A stretch of 64,000 bases of DNA. Origin: Terriglobia bacterium (GTDB lineage Bacteria; Acidobacteriota; Terriglobia; Bryobacterales; Bryobacteraceae). The stretch covers positions 1-64,000 of the forward strand of contig JAIQFE010000014.1 of the NCBI GenBank assembly GCA_020073445.1. The letters run 5' to 3'. The stretch's first letter is position 1, and every line of letters starts with the position of its first letter. The notes under the pieces are model-generated. The model was not told the origin of the DNA. It worked only from the letters and a program-made list of their open reading frames with translations, and made no database searches. A program made the position numbers and the translations under genes. Positions 15,311-24,616 of this stretch are shown here, one piece after another.

Positions 15311-17956
15311 ATGTCGCGCTGGTTCACACAATTTCGACTGACTCTTCGGTCCGTGTTCAACCGGGAATGCGTTGACCGGGAGCTCGACGAAGAGTTCCAG
15401 GACCACCTGCAACGCGAGATCGAAGAGAGGCTGAAATCCGGTCTTGAGCCGGAGGCCGCGCGCTATGCCGCGCTGCGCGCCATCGGAGCAATCGCCAAGA
15501 GCAAGGAAGAAAGCCGCGATGCGCGCCGCGTGAATTTCATCGATGACGTCTTAAGGGATCTCCGCTATTCGAGCCGGTCGATGCGCCGGAGTCCGGGCTT
15601 TGCCGCGCTGGCCGTGCTGATCATGGCGCTGGGCATCGGCGCGAACACGGCGGTTTTCAGCGTGGTCAACGCCGTGCTGCTGCGGCCGCTTTCCTATCGC
15701 GATCCGGACCGGATTGTGACTCTGTCCACGCGTGTAACTAAGACGGATTCTACGCAGGCCTCGCTCGACGAGCAAATCTCGATCCCGAACTTTCAGGATT
15801 GGCACGATCAGAGTTCTTCCTTCGAGGCGATGGCATACTATAACGGCCGGGAAATCCCCGCGACGGCGGGCGCCACCGCGGAGTATGCGCGAGGCACGCA
15901 AGTAGGCCCCGAGTTCTTTCAGGTGTTCGATGTGGAGCCAGTCTTGGGACACTTCTTCACAACAGAAGAGGGAAAGCCCGGGAGTGGCGGGGCCGCCATG
16001 ATCAGCTACGCATATTGGCAAAGCCATTTCGCCGCTGATCCACGCGCGCTGGGGCAGACGATTCGCATCTATGGCCGGCCGATGCCGATCGTCGGCGTCC
16101 TGCCTCCTGGCTTCAGGTTTCCGGACGACACAGATCTGTGGGTCCCTCGAAATATAAGCCCGGAAGACATGAAATACCGTGGAGGACAAAACTGGCTTGC
16201 GGTCGGCCGGCTGAAACCCGGCGTTCCTCTGGAAAGCGCGCAAGCCGAGATGACGATCATTGCGCGGCGGCTGGAGCAGCAATACCCCGATGCCAATAAG
16301 GATCGGACGGTTGGAATCAAGCGGCTGCGCGACAAGATGGTCGGAGACATTCGACTAACGCTTTACCTTCTGCTGAGCGCAGTAAGTCTGGTGCTACTGA
16401 TCGCCTGTGCCAACACGGCAACGCTGCTGCTGGGCAAGGCGACGGCTCGTACCCGCGAAGTCGCGATGCGTGCGGCTCTAGGAGCGAGCCGCGGGCGCAT
16501 CGTACGGCAATTGATCACAGAGAGTTTCTTGCTGGCGCTCCTGGCGGGCGCATCGGGCCTGCTGCTCGCCTACTGGGGATCGGCGGCGCTGGTGGCGCTC
16601 GCCCCGGCCGGACTGCCCCGATTGACCGAAGTCGGTGTCGATCGATGGGTGCTGGCATTCACCGTCGGTGTTTCGATTCTCACCAGCTTGTTGTTCGGTT
16701 TGGTCCCCGCGATGTACGCCTCCAAGATTGACTTAAACGAGGCGTTGAAACAGTCCGCGGCGAAATCCGTGATCGGCGGCGGAATCATCCGCATGCGCGG
16801 GCTGCTGGTGGTCGGCGAGATCGCGATGGCCGTAATGCTTCTTTCCGGATCGGCTTTGCTGATCAAGAGCTTCATCGCTTTGCACAGAGTCGCCCTGGGC
16901 TTTCGCCCGGAAAATGTGCTGGTCATGCGGGCGACTATACCGGCGGCAGGGACGCCAGCAACCGCAAAATTCTTTCAAGATCTCCTTCCCAAGGTCCGGA
17001 GGACGCCCGGTGTGCTCTCGGCCGGAGCAACCATGGCCCCGCCTGGACATATCGAGTCATCGGGTGGATATTTCGTAGATCACCTGCCGCCTCAGCCGGA
17101 TTGGACCAGCGCTCCGAACGTGGTGCTTTCGGTAGTTGCTCCAGGGACCCTGGCCGCGCTGGCGATTCCGCTGAAGGCGGGCCGCGATTTCAGCGAGGCC
17201 GATACCGCCGAAAGGCCTTTGGTGGCCCTGGTCAACGAGTCGCTGGTTCAAAGATCTTTTCCCGGCCAGAATCCGATCGGCCGGACCGTCTTCTGTCCCT
17301 ACGACACGCTGCAGGGCATGACCATCATCGGCGTCACCGGCGATGTGCGGCAGTCCGGGCCCGCGGGCGAACCTATGCCGGAGTGCTATATGACGTACCG
17401 GCAGCACCCGTTTAATGGAAATACTCTGAGCATTGTCGCGCGGACCGCTGCGGACCCCAACACACTCATCGCAACCCTGCGGCGCCTGGCGCAAGAGACG
17501 TCGCCGGATGTCCCCATGAAGTTCACTACCATGGATGCCATGCTTTCGGAGAATGTCGCGGCGCCCCGTTTTCGCACTCTGCTGTTGGGCATTTTCGCGG
17601 GACTGGCCGTGTGCCTTGCGATGGCGGGTGTTTATGGCGTGATGGCTTTCGCCGTGACCCAGCGGTCGAACGAGATTGGCTTGCGGATGGCCCTGGGCGC
17701 CAGCAGCGGTTCCGTGCTTCGGCTCATCCTCCGGCAAGGGCTGATCTGCGCGAGCCTGGGCTTGGCCCTAGGCTTGGCCGCCGCGGTCGCCGGCACGCGG
17801 CTGCTTACCAGCATGCTGTTTCAGGTCCAGCCGAACGACCCCTGGGTCTATCTGGCTGTCGCGGTTCTGCTGGGCGTGGTGACGCTACTCGCCAGCTATG
17901 TGCCAGCCAGGCGCGCGGCTCGAATCGACCCCCTAACCGCCCTACGACAGGAATAG
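15311..17956 (+). CDS. ADOP-type FtsX/MacB orphan permease
   Basis: 881 residues. The N-terminal 75-residue helical segment (ELDEEFQDHLQREIEERLKS) is the PadR-linked extension of acidobacterial duplicated orphan permeases. Then come a membrane segment (GFAALAVLIMALGIGANTAV), a MacB periplasmic core domain, three FtsX membrane helices near 350-460, a second periplasmic domain, and a second FtsX bundle at the C-terminus ending YVPARRAARIDPLTALRQE. The permease module is thus duplicated in one chain. No ATPase is encoded beside it. Probably a mechanotransmission-type or peptide/antibiotic-responsive permease in the inner membrane; the cargo is unknown. Confidence 0.92.
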   Translation: MSRWFTQFRLTLRSVFNRECVDRELDEEFQDHLQREIEERLKSGLEPEAARYAALRAIGAIAKSKEESRDARRVNFIDDVLRDLRYSSRSMRRSPGFAALAVLIMALGIGANTAVFSVVNAVLLRPLSYRDPDRIVTLSTRVTKTDSTQASLDEQISIPNFQDWHDQSSSFEAMAYYNGREIPATAGATAEYARGTQVGPEFFQVFDVEPVLGHFFTTEEGKPGSGGAAMISYAYWQSHFAADPRALGQTIRIYGRPMPIVGVLPPGFRFPDDTDLWVPRNISPEDMKYRGGQNWLAVGRLKPGVPLESAQAEMTIIARRLEQQYPDANKDRTVGIKRLRDKMVGDIRLTLYLLLSAVSLVLLIACANTATLLLGKATARTREVAMRAALGASRGRIVRQLITESFLLALLAGASGLLLAYWGSAALVALAPAGLPRLTEVGVDRWVLAFTVGVSILTSLLFGLVPAMYASKIDLNEALKQSAAKSVIGGGIIRMRGLLVVGEIAMAVMLLSGSALLIKSFIALHRVALGFRPENVLVMRATIPAAGTPATAKFFQDLLPKVRRTPGVLSAGATMAPPGHIESSGGYFVDHLPPQPDWTSAPNVVLSVVAPGTLAALAIPLKAGRDFSEADTAERPLVALVNESLVQRSFPGQNPIGRTVFCPYDTLQGMTIIGVTGDVRQSGPAGEPMPECYMTYRQHPFNGNTLSIVARTAADPNTLIATLRRLAQETSPDVPMKFTTMDAMLSENVAAPRFRTLLLGIFAGLAVCLAMAGVYGVMAFAVTQRSNEIGLRMALGASSGSVLRLILRQGLICASLGLALGLAAAVAGTRLLTSMLFQVQPNDPWVYLAVAVLLGVVTLLASYVPARRAARIDPLTALRQE

Positions 17957-18031
17957 GCGCAAGCCCAAAGCTCACAGCGCAGGACGCGTACCAATTCGCA
18001 GCCAAACAACCAAAGTTCGCGTCCTGCTGCG

Positions 18032-19735
18032 TTGTGCGCGACGAAAGTTGATAACCTTAGATACTTGTCCGATCAAAAACTAAAGATCATTCCGCTTGGG
18101 GGCCTGGGCGAGTTCGGGATGAACTGCATGGCCATCCGCTACGGCGACGACATCATCGTAGTGGACGCCGGGATGATGTTCCCGGACGACGCGCTCCTGG
18201 GAGTCGACATCGTCACGCCCGATTTCGCGTATCTGGAGCAAAACGCGGCCCACGTCCGCGCCGTGATCCTGACCCACGGTCACGAAGACCACATCGGCGG
18301 CGTGCCGTTTCTGCTGAAGAAGATGTCCGTGCCGATCTACGGTACCGCCTTCACGCTCGCGCTGGTGGAGCGGCGCCTGGAAGAGCATCGGATGGCCGAC
18401 GAAGCCAAGCTGAAACCGGTCAAACCCGGCGACCGGCTGGAACTGGGGCCATTCTCGATCGAGTTCATCCACGTCACCCATTCGCTGGTGAGCTGCGTGG
18501 CGCTGGCCATCACCACGCCGCTTGGCGTGATCATCCATACCGGCGATTTCAAAGTCGACCCCACACCCACTGATAACCTCCTGTTCGACCTGCACACCTT
18601 TGCCGAGTACGGCAAGCGCGGCGTACTGCTGCTGCTGTCGGATTCGACCAACGTCGATCGTCCCGGCTACACCGAGAGCGAACGCGCCGTGGGGCCACGC
18701 CTCGAGGATCTGTTCGTGCGCTCGCCGCGCCGCCTGATCATTTCCTGCTTCAGCTCCTCCATTCATCGCCTTCAGCAGATTCTGGATTTCGCGCATCAGT
18801 ACGGCCGCAAAGTAGCTTTCTTCGGCCGCAGCATGACCAACACTACCGAAATCGCGCACGATCTGGGACTCCTTACCATCCCTGACGGAGTGCTGCTGCG
18901 GCCGCAGGACGTCATGCAACTGCCTCCCAGCAAGGTGGTGGCGATGGTCAGCGGGACGCAGGGCGAACCCATGTCGGCCCTGTCGCGGGTGGCCGTCGAC
19001 AATCACAAACATCTTTCCATCGAGCGCGGCGACACGGTGGCCTTAAGCGCTCGCATCATCCCGGGGAATGAGAAAGCCATCTACCGGATGATCAACCACA
19101 TCTCGCGGCGGGGCGCCGATGTGGTCTACGGAACAATGAATCCACCGATCCACGTTTCCGGACATGGCAGCGCCGAGGAGATGCGCCTGATCCTGAATCT
19201 GGTACGGCCGAAATATTTCGTGCCAGTGCACGGCGAATACCGCCAAATGGCACGCCACGCCCAGTTGGCCCAGCATTTGAGCCACTCGGGTTTGAAAGAG
19301 ACGTTCATTCTGGAATCCGGCAACACGCTGGAAATCGACGGCCAAGGAGCGCGCAAGGGCGAAGACGTAACAGTCGGCCGGGTGTGCATCGATTCCGGCA
19401 CCTTGGACGAAGTAGTCGAGGAGTTTGTGATCCGCGACCGCCAGCATCTCTCCGAGGATGGATTCGTGCTGCCCGTCATCGCCATCAATAAACAAAGCGG
19501 CCGCTGGGAGGGCTTGCCCGAAATCGTGAGCCGCGGCTTTATGTCCTCCGAGGACAGCGCGGAAGTGATGCTGGAGGCTCGCCAGGTCGTCCTGAAGACG
19601 CTGGAGTCTTCGACGGTGGAAGAGCGTGGCGACTGGGGCGTGATGCAGGAAAAGATCCGCACCGATCTGAAGCGTTACCTCAACAAGCAGACCCAGCGCC
19701 GCCCGCTGATCATGCCGGTCATTTTGGAAGTCTAA
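18032..19735 (+). CDS. rnj: Ribonuclease J
   Basis: About 567 residues, typical for RNase J. The metallo-beta-lactamase zinc motif HGHEDHIGG is at residues 83-91, further metal ligands are in HTGDFKVD, and the beta-CASP insert and motif follow (GTQGEPMSAL, NPPIHVSGHGS). The C-terminal domain is shorter. It is a 5'-to-3' exonuclease and endonuclease that processes and degrades RNA in bacteria lacking RNase E-centred decay. The start is ambiguous: TTG at 18032, or TTG at 18065, which would give the family-typical MSDQKLKIIPLGG start. Neither has a clear RBS. Confidence 0.93.
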   Translation: MCATKVDNLRYLSDQKLKIIPLGGLGEFGMNCMAIRYGDDIIVVDAGMMFPDDALLGVDIVTPDFAYLEQNAAHVRAVILTHGHEDHIGGVPFLLKKMSVPIYGTAFTLALVERRLEEHRMADEAKLKPVKPGDRLELGPFSIEFIHVTHSLVSCVALAITTPLGVIIHTGDFKVDPTPTDNLLFDLHTFAEYGKRGVLLLLSDSTNVDRPGYTESERAVGPRLEDLFVRSPRRLIISCFSSSIHRLQQILDFAHQYGRKVAFFGRSMTNTTEIAHDLGLLTIPDGVLLRPQDVMQLPPSKVVAMVSGTQGEPMSALSRVAVDNHKHLSIERGDTVALSARIIPGNEKAIYRMINHISRRGADVVYGTMNPPIHVSGHGSAEEMRLILNLVRPKYFVPVHGEYRQMARHAQLAQHLSHSGLKETFILESGNTLEIDGQGARKGEDVTVGRVCIDSGTLDEVVEEFVIRDRQHLSEDGFVLPVIAINKQSGRWEGLPEIVSRGFMSSEDSAEVMLEARQVVLKTLESSTVEERGDWGVMQEKIRTDLKRYLNKQTQRRPLIMPVILEV

Positions 19736-19788
19736 GCGCGCGTCTCCGACGCGGCAGGCGCGTTCCAGGTCTGCTAACGTCTTTTCCA

Positions 19789-20079
19789 ATGGTTTTCACG
19801 AAACGTCTTCGAGAAGGCGTATGTAATGGCTCGATCACCTGTAGTGTTCGAATCTGGAAACGCCTGCATGTCAAAGTAGGTGGCCGTTATCAGATGGGGG
19901 AAGGTGAAATCGAGGTCGATTCCATCGAGCAGATCGCGATTCAGGACATCACTCATCAACTGGCGATTGAGTCAGGATTTCTCGGTGTGATCGATCTGCT
20001 CAAGGTGGCGAAGCATGGTCCCGGCGACAAGGTCTACCTGATCCGTTTTCACTACAACCCAAGCAGCAAAACTCGCTAG
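19789..20079 (+). CDS. ASCH/PUA-like small protein
   Basis: 96 residues starting MVFTKRLREGVCNGSITCSV. The opening basic motif, the KVGGRYQMGEGEIEVDSI turn and the final strands ending in KVYLIRFHY fit the ASCH domain (PUA-like RNA-binding fold), which usually acts in RNA-linked processes. Single domain, cytoplasmic. It sits 53 bp after the RNase J gene, which would suit an RNA-related role, but no coupling is visible. The family call is by pattern only. Confidence 0.6.
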   Translation: MVFTKRLREGVCNGSITCSVRIWKRLHVKVGGRYQMGEGEIEVDSIEQIAIQDITHQLAIESGFLGVIDLLKVAKHGPGDKVYLIRFHYNPSSKTR

Positions 20080-20103
20080 GCGGCTGGTGATAGAATCCTG
20101 CCG

Positions 20104-21852
20104 ATGCCTTTGAAACCTATCTTGGTCGTCGCCCTTGGGATCGGCGCGTGGAGTGTTTTAGCCACGGCCCAACCGCCTAGCGCCAGGCGCGCTAGTAATA
20201 GTGACCCGTTGCCGGCGCTCCAAACAAGTGTCGAGCGCCTTCAAGCCCATCTGGAAAGCGTCGAGTCCGTCCGCGCCATCAAGCGCCTGCAGTATGCCTA
20301 CGGACATTACGTCGAGCTCGGGTTGTGGAACGACTTCGCGGACCTGTTCACCGAGGACGCCGTCACCAACTATCAGCAGGGCGCACGCGGAAAAGCGGCG
20401 GTCCGCAAGCTCTTTTTTGAGCAGGTCGGGCAAGGAAAGCTGGGCCTCTCCGAAGGCCGCATCTACCCGCACATCCTGTTCCAGCCGGTGATCACTCTCG
20501 CGCCGGACGGCCGGACCGCTAAGGGGCGATGGCGCATCCTGGCGATGTTGGGAGGCTTGGGAGGCTCGGCCACCTGGTATAGCGGCGTCTACGAGAATGA
20601 GTACGTTTTGGAAAACGGCGCGTGGAAAATCAGCGTGCTCCATTCGGAACCCAAAGTCACCGCAGCGTACACAGCCGCCGGCTGGAAGGATTCCGGAGCG
20701 CACGTCCCGCTTCACTACACGGCCGCGAGTGTCACAGCATCGATCCCGAGCGCACCGATTAAGACAAACAGCACGACGCCATCGCTCGCGTCACTTGCCG
20801 ATCGGGTCAACCAACTAGCACTGCGTGCCGCGCGGCTGAACGATCAGGCCGAGGTCACCAATCTCCAGGACAACTACGGATACGCTGTGGATCGCAAACT
20901 CTGGGATCAGGCGGCGGGGCTTTTTGCGAACGATGGAACGATGGAGCTGGGGCTGCAAGGCGTCTACGTGGGCAAGGCCAGCATCCGGCATGCTCTGGAT
21001 CAATTCGGGCCGCAGGGGCTCGCCAATGGGGAATTGGGCGGGGAACGGAACGATCACGTCTACCTGCAGACTCTCGTGTCCGTTGCTCCGGACGGGCGCA
21101 CAGCGAACGCGCGTGGAGTCGAGCTGATTATGTCCAGCGCTGCCGGCGGCGAGCTGAGCGAGGGCGTCTACGAGAACACGTTCGTCAAGCAGAATGGCAT
21201 GTGGAAGATCCAGTCCGTGCACTTCTACCCGCGTATGATCGTGGATGCCGCGGCAGGCTGGGCCAAGAGTGCGAAGCCCGCGCCCGGTCCCAGCACGGAA
21301 TTTCCTCCGGACCGCCCGCCGACCGCTTCTTACGAGATCTATCCCAAGTTCGCGGTGGCTCCGTTCCACTTCGACAACCCCGTCACCGGAAAGCCTCCGC
21401 AGTATCCGGCGGGCGTCGTATCCGCTGCGAAGCCCGCTCCGTCTGCCGCGGCGGCTGCGAGCGGACCGGCGATCCGCGACGCGGCGGAATTGACCGCTCG
21501 CTTGGCGGAGGTCGAGCGCAGCCTCACCGCGGCGGAAGCCTACGACGTAGCCGAAAACCTGATCGGCGCGTACGGTTACGACCGGGATGATTCTCCGTCG
21601 TCGGAAGGCGGCACGCTCTTCGCAAGTCAAATCCTGCAACCGGTGATCGAGGTCGCCCCGGACGGCAAGAGTGCGAAGGTTCGCGCGCGCCGGTTGGATC
21701 TGGGTGGCACCTCCGGAGGCGCCGGCTACTGGTCGGCAGGCACGTTAGAAGGCCAGGTCGTTTCCGAACAGGGCGGGTGGAGATTCCAGACGGTGCGTTC
21801 CGCCCCAGTGTGGTCCGCACCCTATCCGGGAGGCTGGGCTCGCACTCCGTAA
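20104..21852 (+). CDS. Secreted protein with three SnoaL-like domains
   Basis: 582 residues with a signal peptide (cleavage after about residue 22, ATA-QPP). Two complete SnoaL/NTF2-like domains occur at roughly 40-195 and 235-385. Each opens with a helical segment plus a Tyr-Gly-Tyr/His-like core (LQYAYGHYVELGLWNDFADL; LQDNYGYAVDRKLWDQAAGL) and ends in WKI-S-H-P strands. A third copy (about 460-582) keeps the opening and the closing strands but lacks the middle 50-60 residues. Pro/Ala linkers join the domains. SnoaL-like domains bind small hydrophobic ligands and sometimes catalyse isomerase or hydratase steps. Substrate unknown; periplasmic by its signal. Confidence 0.8.
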   Translation: MPLKPILVVALGIGAWSVLATAQPPSARRASNSDPLPALQTSVERLQAHLESVESVRAIKRLQYAYGHYVELGLWNDFADLFTEDAVTNYQQGARGKAAVRKLFFEQVGQGKLGLSEGRIYPHILFQPVITLAPDGRTAKGRWRILAMLGGLGGSATWYSGVYENEYVLENGAWKISVLHSEPKVTAAYTAAGWKDSGAHVPLHYTAASVTASIPSAPIKTNSTTPSLASLADRVNQLALRAARLNDQAEVTNLQDNYGYAVDRKLWDQAAGLFANDGTMELGLQGVYVGKASIRHALDQFGPQGLANGELGGERNDHVYLQTLVSVAPDGRTANARGVELIMSSAAGGELSEGVYENTFVKQNGMWKIQSVHFYPRMIVDAAAGWAKSAKPAPGPSTEFPPDRPPTASYEIYPKFAVAPFHFDNPVTGKPPQYPAGVVSAAKPAPSAAAAASGPAIRDAAELTARLAEVERSLTAAEAYDVAENLIGAYGYDRDDSPSSEGGTLFASQILQPVIEVAPDGKSAKVRARRLDLGGTSGGAGYWSAGTLEGQVVSEQGGWRFQTVRSAPVWSAPYPGGWARTP

Positions 21853-21993
21853 GAGTGAAGCCGGTTCGAATCAAGAGCGGTCCGGAATTTGGCTAACGCT
21901 GAACTGAGTTGTTTTCTTGCCAATCCAGTCGCAGTTCCTCATGTCGAGCGGGCCCCCGCTCGTACGGTGGAAGCGAACTGGAGGTTTTGAATC

Positions 21994-23544
21994 ATGACTC
22001 GCTGTCTCCCGCCAAGCACCGCCTTGCTCCGCAAAGCCGGCTTTTTCTTTCTACTCGCCTCGTGTCCCCTTTTTGCCCGAACGTTCGACGTGACAGACTA
22101 CGGAGCGCTCGGCAATGCGAGCTTCGATAACACCACTGCAATTCAGAATGCGGCGAACAGCGCGTGCACGACGAGTTACACGACCGCCGTTCCGAGCCTC
22201 TACTTCCCGCGCGGCCAGTACAACGTATCCAACGTGGTCACGCTGCCGTGCGCGCTCTACGTTCACGGCGACGGTCCACAGGCGAGCATCATCTTCCACA
22301 CCAATCATTCGGCAGCCCAGAAGGCATTCGCGACCGACTTCTCGCTGACCATGGTCGACATAGCCGTGAACACGACGCCGCTCACGACCGATCTGGGCAT
22401 GGCAGCCGTGGTGCGCGGATCCAATTCCGCGGCGACTTCGGTGGGTCAGACGTTCCAGTTCATCCGCTTTAATTCGGCCGGCTTCAATTTCGGCCTGATC
22501 ATTTCCGGCAAGGACAATTACACGGACCTGTTCGATACGTTGGTGGTCGAGGACTGCGACATCCGAACCAATACCGCGACCGGAAACAACGTCTCAAACC
22601 CGATCAACATCGCCAACGGCAAGAAGGTTTGGATCTCCAACAACACCCTGACCGGCGACGGAAACGGCGACCACGCCGTCTACACGCTGGCCGTGCGCGA
22701 GATCCGTATCGCCGAGAATCGCATGGAGCACTACGCCTCGAGCGCGATCAAGCTGACCTCCGGCACTTTTGGCGTAGGTGCGGTCTGCCCCACGATCAAT
22801 AACGACTATCTCGGCTGGACGGTGCGGAACAACACCATCCGCAGCGCCTTCCAGGCGGTGGCGGCCTACACTTACTGCGGCGTGATCCTGCCCGTGCTCA
22901 ATCTTGAGGACAATGTCATCACCGAGAATCCCAGCGCCTACGCTCCCGACTACGCCGCGGTCTTTGTCCAGGCGAATTGCCAGTCGATCATCCGGCATGT
23001 GAATTCGTCAGGCAATTCCTACTCGAACCTTGGAATCGGGGGCATCGTGCTCCTGTCGTCCGTGCAGTCTCCCGCCGACGGGTGCGCGGATGCGCTGGCG
23101 AAGGGAACCATTGAAGACTTCACCAGCGCGAACGACTCGTTCAAGAACATCTCGACCAGCTTTCCAGGCGTCTATCCCGCGATCAACAGCGGGAGCGGAA
23201 ACCTGCTGCGGGCCGCCGTCACCAACCTTGGCGGTGGGCTCCCGATCAACCTTTCGGGGTTCCAAGACGTCCAAACGAATCCGACGAGCCTGCTATCGGA
23301 GGCCGGCACCCCACTTCAGAACGCTCATCTCGTGATAGGCAACGGCACGCTCGTCGCGGGGAGCTCCACGATCAGCTTAGCTGGCGGCGCACGGTTCACA
23401 GCCGTCGATACCTACCGGTGCACCGTAAGCAACTCGACCACGGCCATCGCTCTGGTCGTGACCAACGTCAACGGGACGTCCTTCACGGTGACTGGCACCC
23501 TGGGATCGTCTGATCCATTCAACTTCATATGCGTCGGTAACTAA
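21994..23544 (+). CDS. Secreted right-handed beta-helix protein
   Basis: 516 residues. RBS GGAGG lies 11 bp before the ATG. A signal peptide (residues 1-28) is followed by RTFDVTDYGALGNASFDNTT, the standard opening of pectate-lyase-3/glycoside hydrolase 28-like superhelices. The body is Asn/Gly/Thr-rich with repeated short strands (NNTLTGDGNGDHAVYTLAVR, NNTIRSAFQAVAAY), typical of parallel beta-helices. No catalytic set is certain, so it may be a polysaccharide lyase or hydrolase or a carbohydrate-binding surface protein. Single gene, between the SnoaL gene and the hopanoid operon. Confidence 0.78.
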   Translation: MTRCLPPSTALLRKAGFFFLLASCPLFARTFDVTDYGALGNASFDNTTAIQNAANSACTTSYTTAVPSLYFPRGQYNVSNVVTLPCALYVHGDGPQASIIFHTNHSAAQKAFATDFSLTMVDIAVNTTPLTTDLGMAAVVRGSNSAATSVGQTFQFIRFNSAGFNFGLIISGKDNYTDLFDTLVVEDCDIRTNTATGNNVSNPINIANGKKVWISNNTLTGDGNGDHAVYTLAVREIRIAENRMEHYASSAIKLTSGTFGVGAVCPTINNDYLGWTVRNNTIRSAFQAVAAYTYCGVILPVLNLEDNVITENPSAYAPDYAAVFVQANCQSIIRHVNSSGNSYSNLGIGGIVLLSSVQSPADGCADALAKGTIEDFTSANDSFKNISTSFPGVYPAINSGSGNLLRAAVTNLGGGLPINLSGFQDVQTNPTSLLSEAGTPLQNAHLVIGNGTLVAGSSTISLAGGARFTAVDTYRCTVSNSTTAIALVVTNVNGTSFTVTGTLGSSDPFNFICVGN

Positions 23545-23616
23545 CCTGCGGCTTCGGCTTCATAATGAATATCCTTTAATTAATGTGGGCCGGCGGCTCG
23601 CCCGTTGAAGCCGAGT

Positions 23617-23625
23617 TGTTATAAT
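23617..23625 (+). promoter_or_regulatory. Extended -10 promoter of hopanoid operon
   Basis: TG-T-TATAAT: a perfect TATAAT at 23620-23625 preceded by the extended -10 dinucleotide TG. No matching -35 is seen at 16-18 bp, as is common for extended -10 promoters. The first ATG of ispH is at 23633, so transcription would begin at or within one or two bases of the start codon, giving a leaderless message. Confidence 0.6.
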
Positions 23626-23632
23626 CGAGGCT

Positions 23633-24616
23633 ATGTCGTCCACCCCTTCGACTGCAGCGGGGAAGAAGATTATCTTGTTGCGGCCACGAGGCTTCTGCGC
23701 CGGAGTGGTGCGCGCGATCGACGTGGTAAAGATCGCCCTGAACATGTACGGGGCGCCCATCTATGTGCGCAAGGAAATCGTCCATAACCGCCACGTGGTT
23801 GAGGAGCTTAAGGCGTTAGGGGCTATCTTCGTGGAAGAACTGGTCGAAGTGCCCTCGGGTGCGCGCGTTATCTTCAGCGCCCACGGAGTTTCGCCCGAAG
23901 TCCGGACCCAGGCGCGCCAGCGCAGCCTCAAGGTGATCGACGCGACCTGTCCCCTGGTTACCAAGGTCCATCTGGAAGCGGTGAAGTTCGCGCGGCAGGG
24001 TTTCACCATCGTTCTTATCGGCCACAAGGATCACGACGAGGTGATCGGCACGCTGGGCGAAGCTCCAGAAGCGACCGCTCTCGTATCGACGGTGGAAGAT
24101 GTGGATCGCCTGACCGTTGCCGATCCGGAGCGCGTTTCCTTCATCACCCAGACCACCCTGAGCCTGGATGAAACCCGGGACATTGTGGTGCGTCTCAAAG
24201 AGAAGTTCCCCAAGATTCAGGGACCGGCGGCGCAGGATATCTGCTATGCCACCGAAAACCGGCAAGTGGCCGTTAAGGCAGTGGTTCCACTGTGTGAGCT
24301 GCTGCTGGTGGTGGGTTCGCAGAATAGCTCCAATTCGCGCCGTTTGGTGGAAGTTTGCGAAAAGATGGGCGTGCCTGCATACCTTGTCGACGACCTGACC
24401 GAGGTCCAGCAACCGTGGCTCGACAATATCCAGACGGTAGCGGTGACGGCCGGCGCATCGGCGCCCGAAAATCTGGTCGAGCAACTAGTCGATTTTCTCC
24501 AGAAAAGGGGCTTCGCTCAGCTGGAGGAGATGGAAGTCAAAGAAGAGGACGTGCGCTTCAACCTGCCTGCTGAGCTGACGCGTACGGTGCAATTACAAAC
24601 TGTTGCCCGGGTATGA
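23633..24616 (+). CDS. ispH: 4-hydroxy-3-methylbut-2-enyl diphosphate reductase
   Basis: 327 residues. Last enzyme of the MEP pathway, reducing HMBPP to IPP and DMAPP with a [4Fe-4S] cluster. The three cluster cysteines are visible: Cys22 in RPRGFCAGVVRAI, one near 105 in DATCPLVTKVH, and one near 204 in AQDICYATENRQ. Substrate-binding residues are in GSQNSSNSRRLVEV, and the C-terminal domain has VAVTAGASAPENLV. Its stop overlaps the squalene-hopene cyclase ATG (24613-24616), so precursor supply is directly coupled to hopanoid synthesis. The promoter just upstream predicts a leaderless mRNA. Confidence 0.96.
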   Translation: MSSTPSTAAGKKIILLRPRGFCAGVVRAIDVVKIALNMYGAPIYVRKEIVHNRHVVEELKALGAIFVEELVEVPSGARVIFSAHGVSPEVRTQARQRSLKVIDATCPLVTKVHLEAVKFARQGFTIVLIGHKDHDEVIGTLGEAPEATALVSTVEDVDRLTVADPERVSFITQTTLSLDETRDIVVRLKEKFPKIQGPAAQDICYATENRQVAVKAVVPLCELLLVVGSQNSSNSRRLVEVCEKMGVPAYLVDDLTEVQQPWLDNIQTVAVTAGASAPENLVEQLVDFLQKRGFAQLEEMEVKEEDVRFNLPAELTRTVQLQTVARV

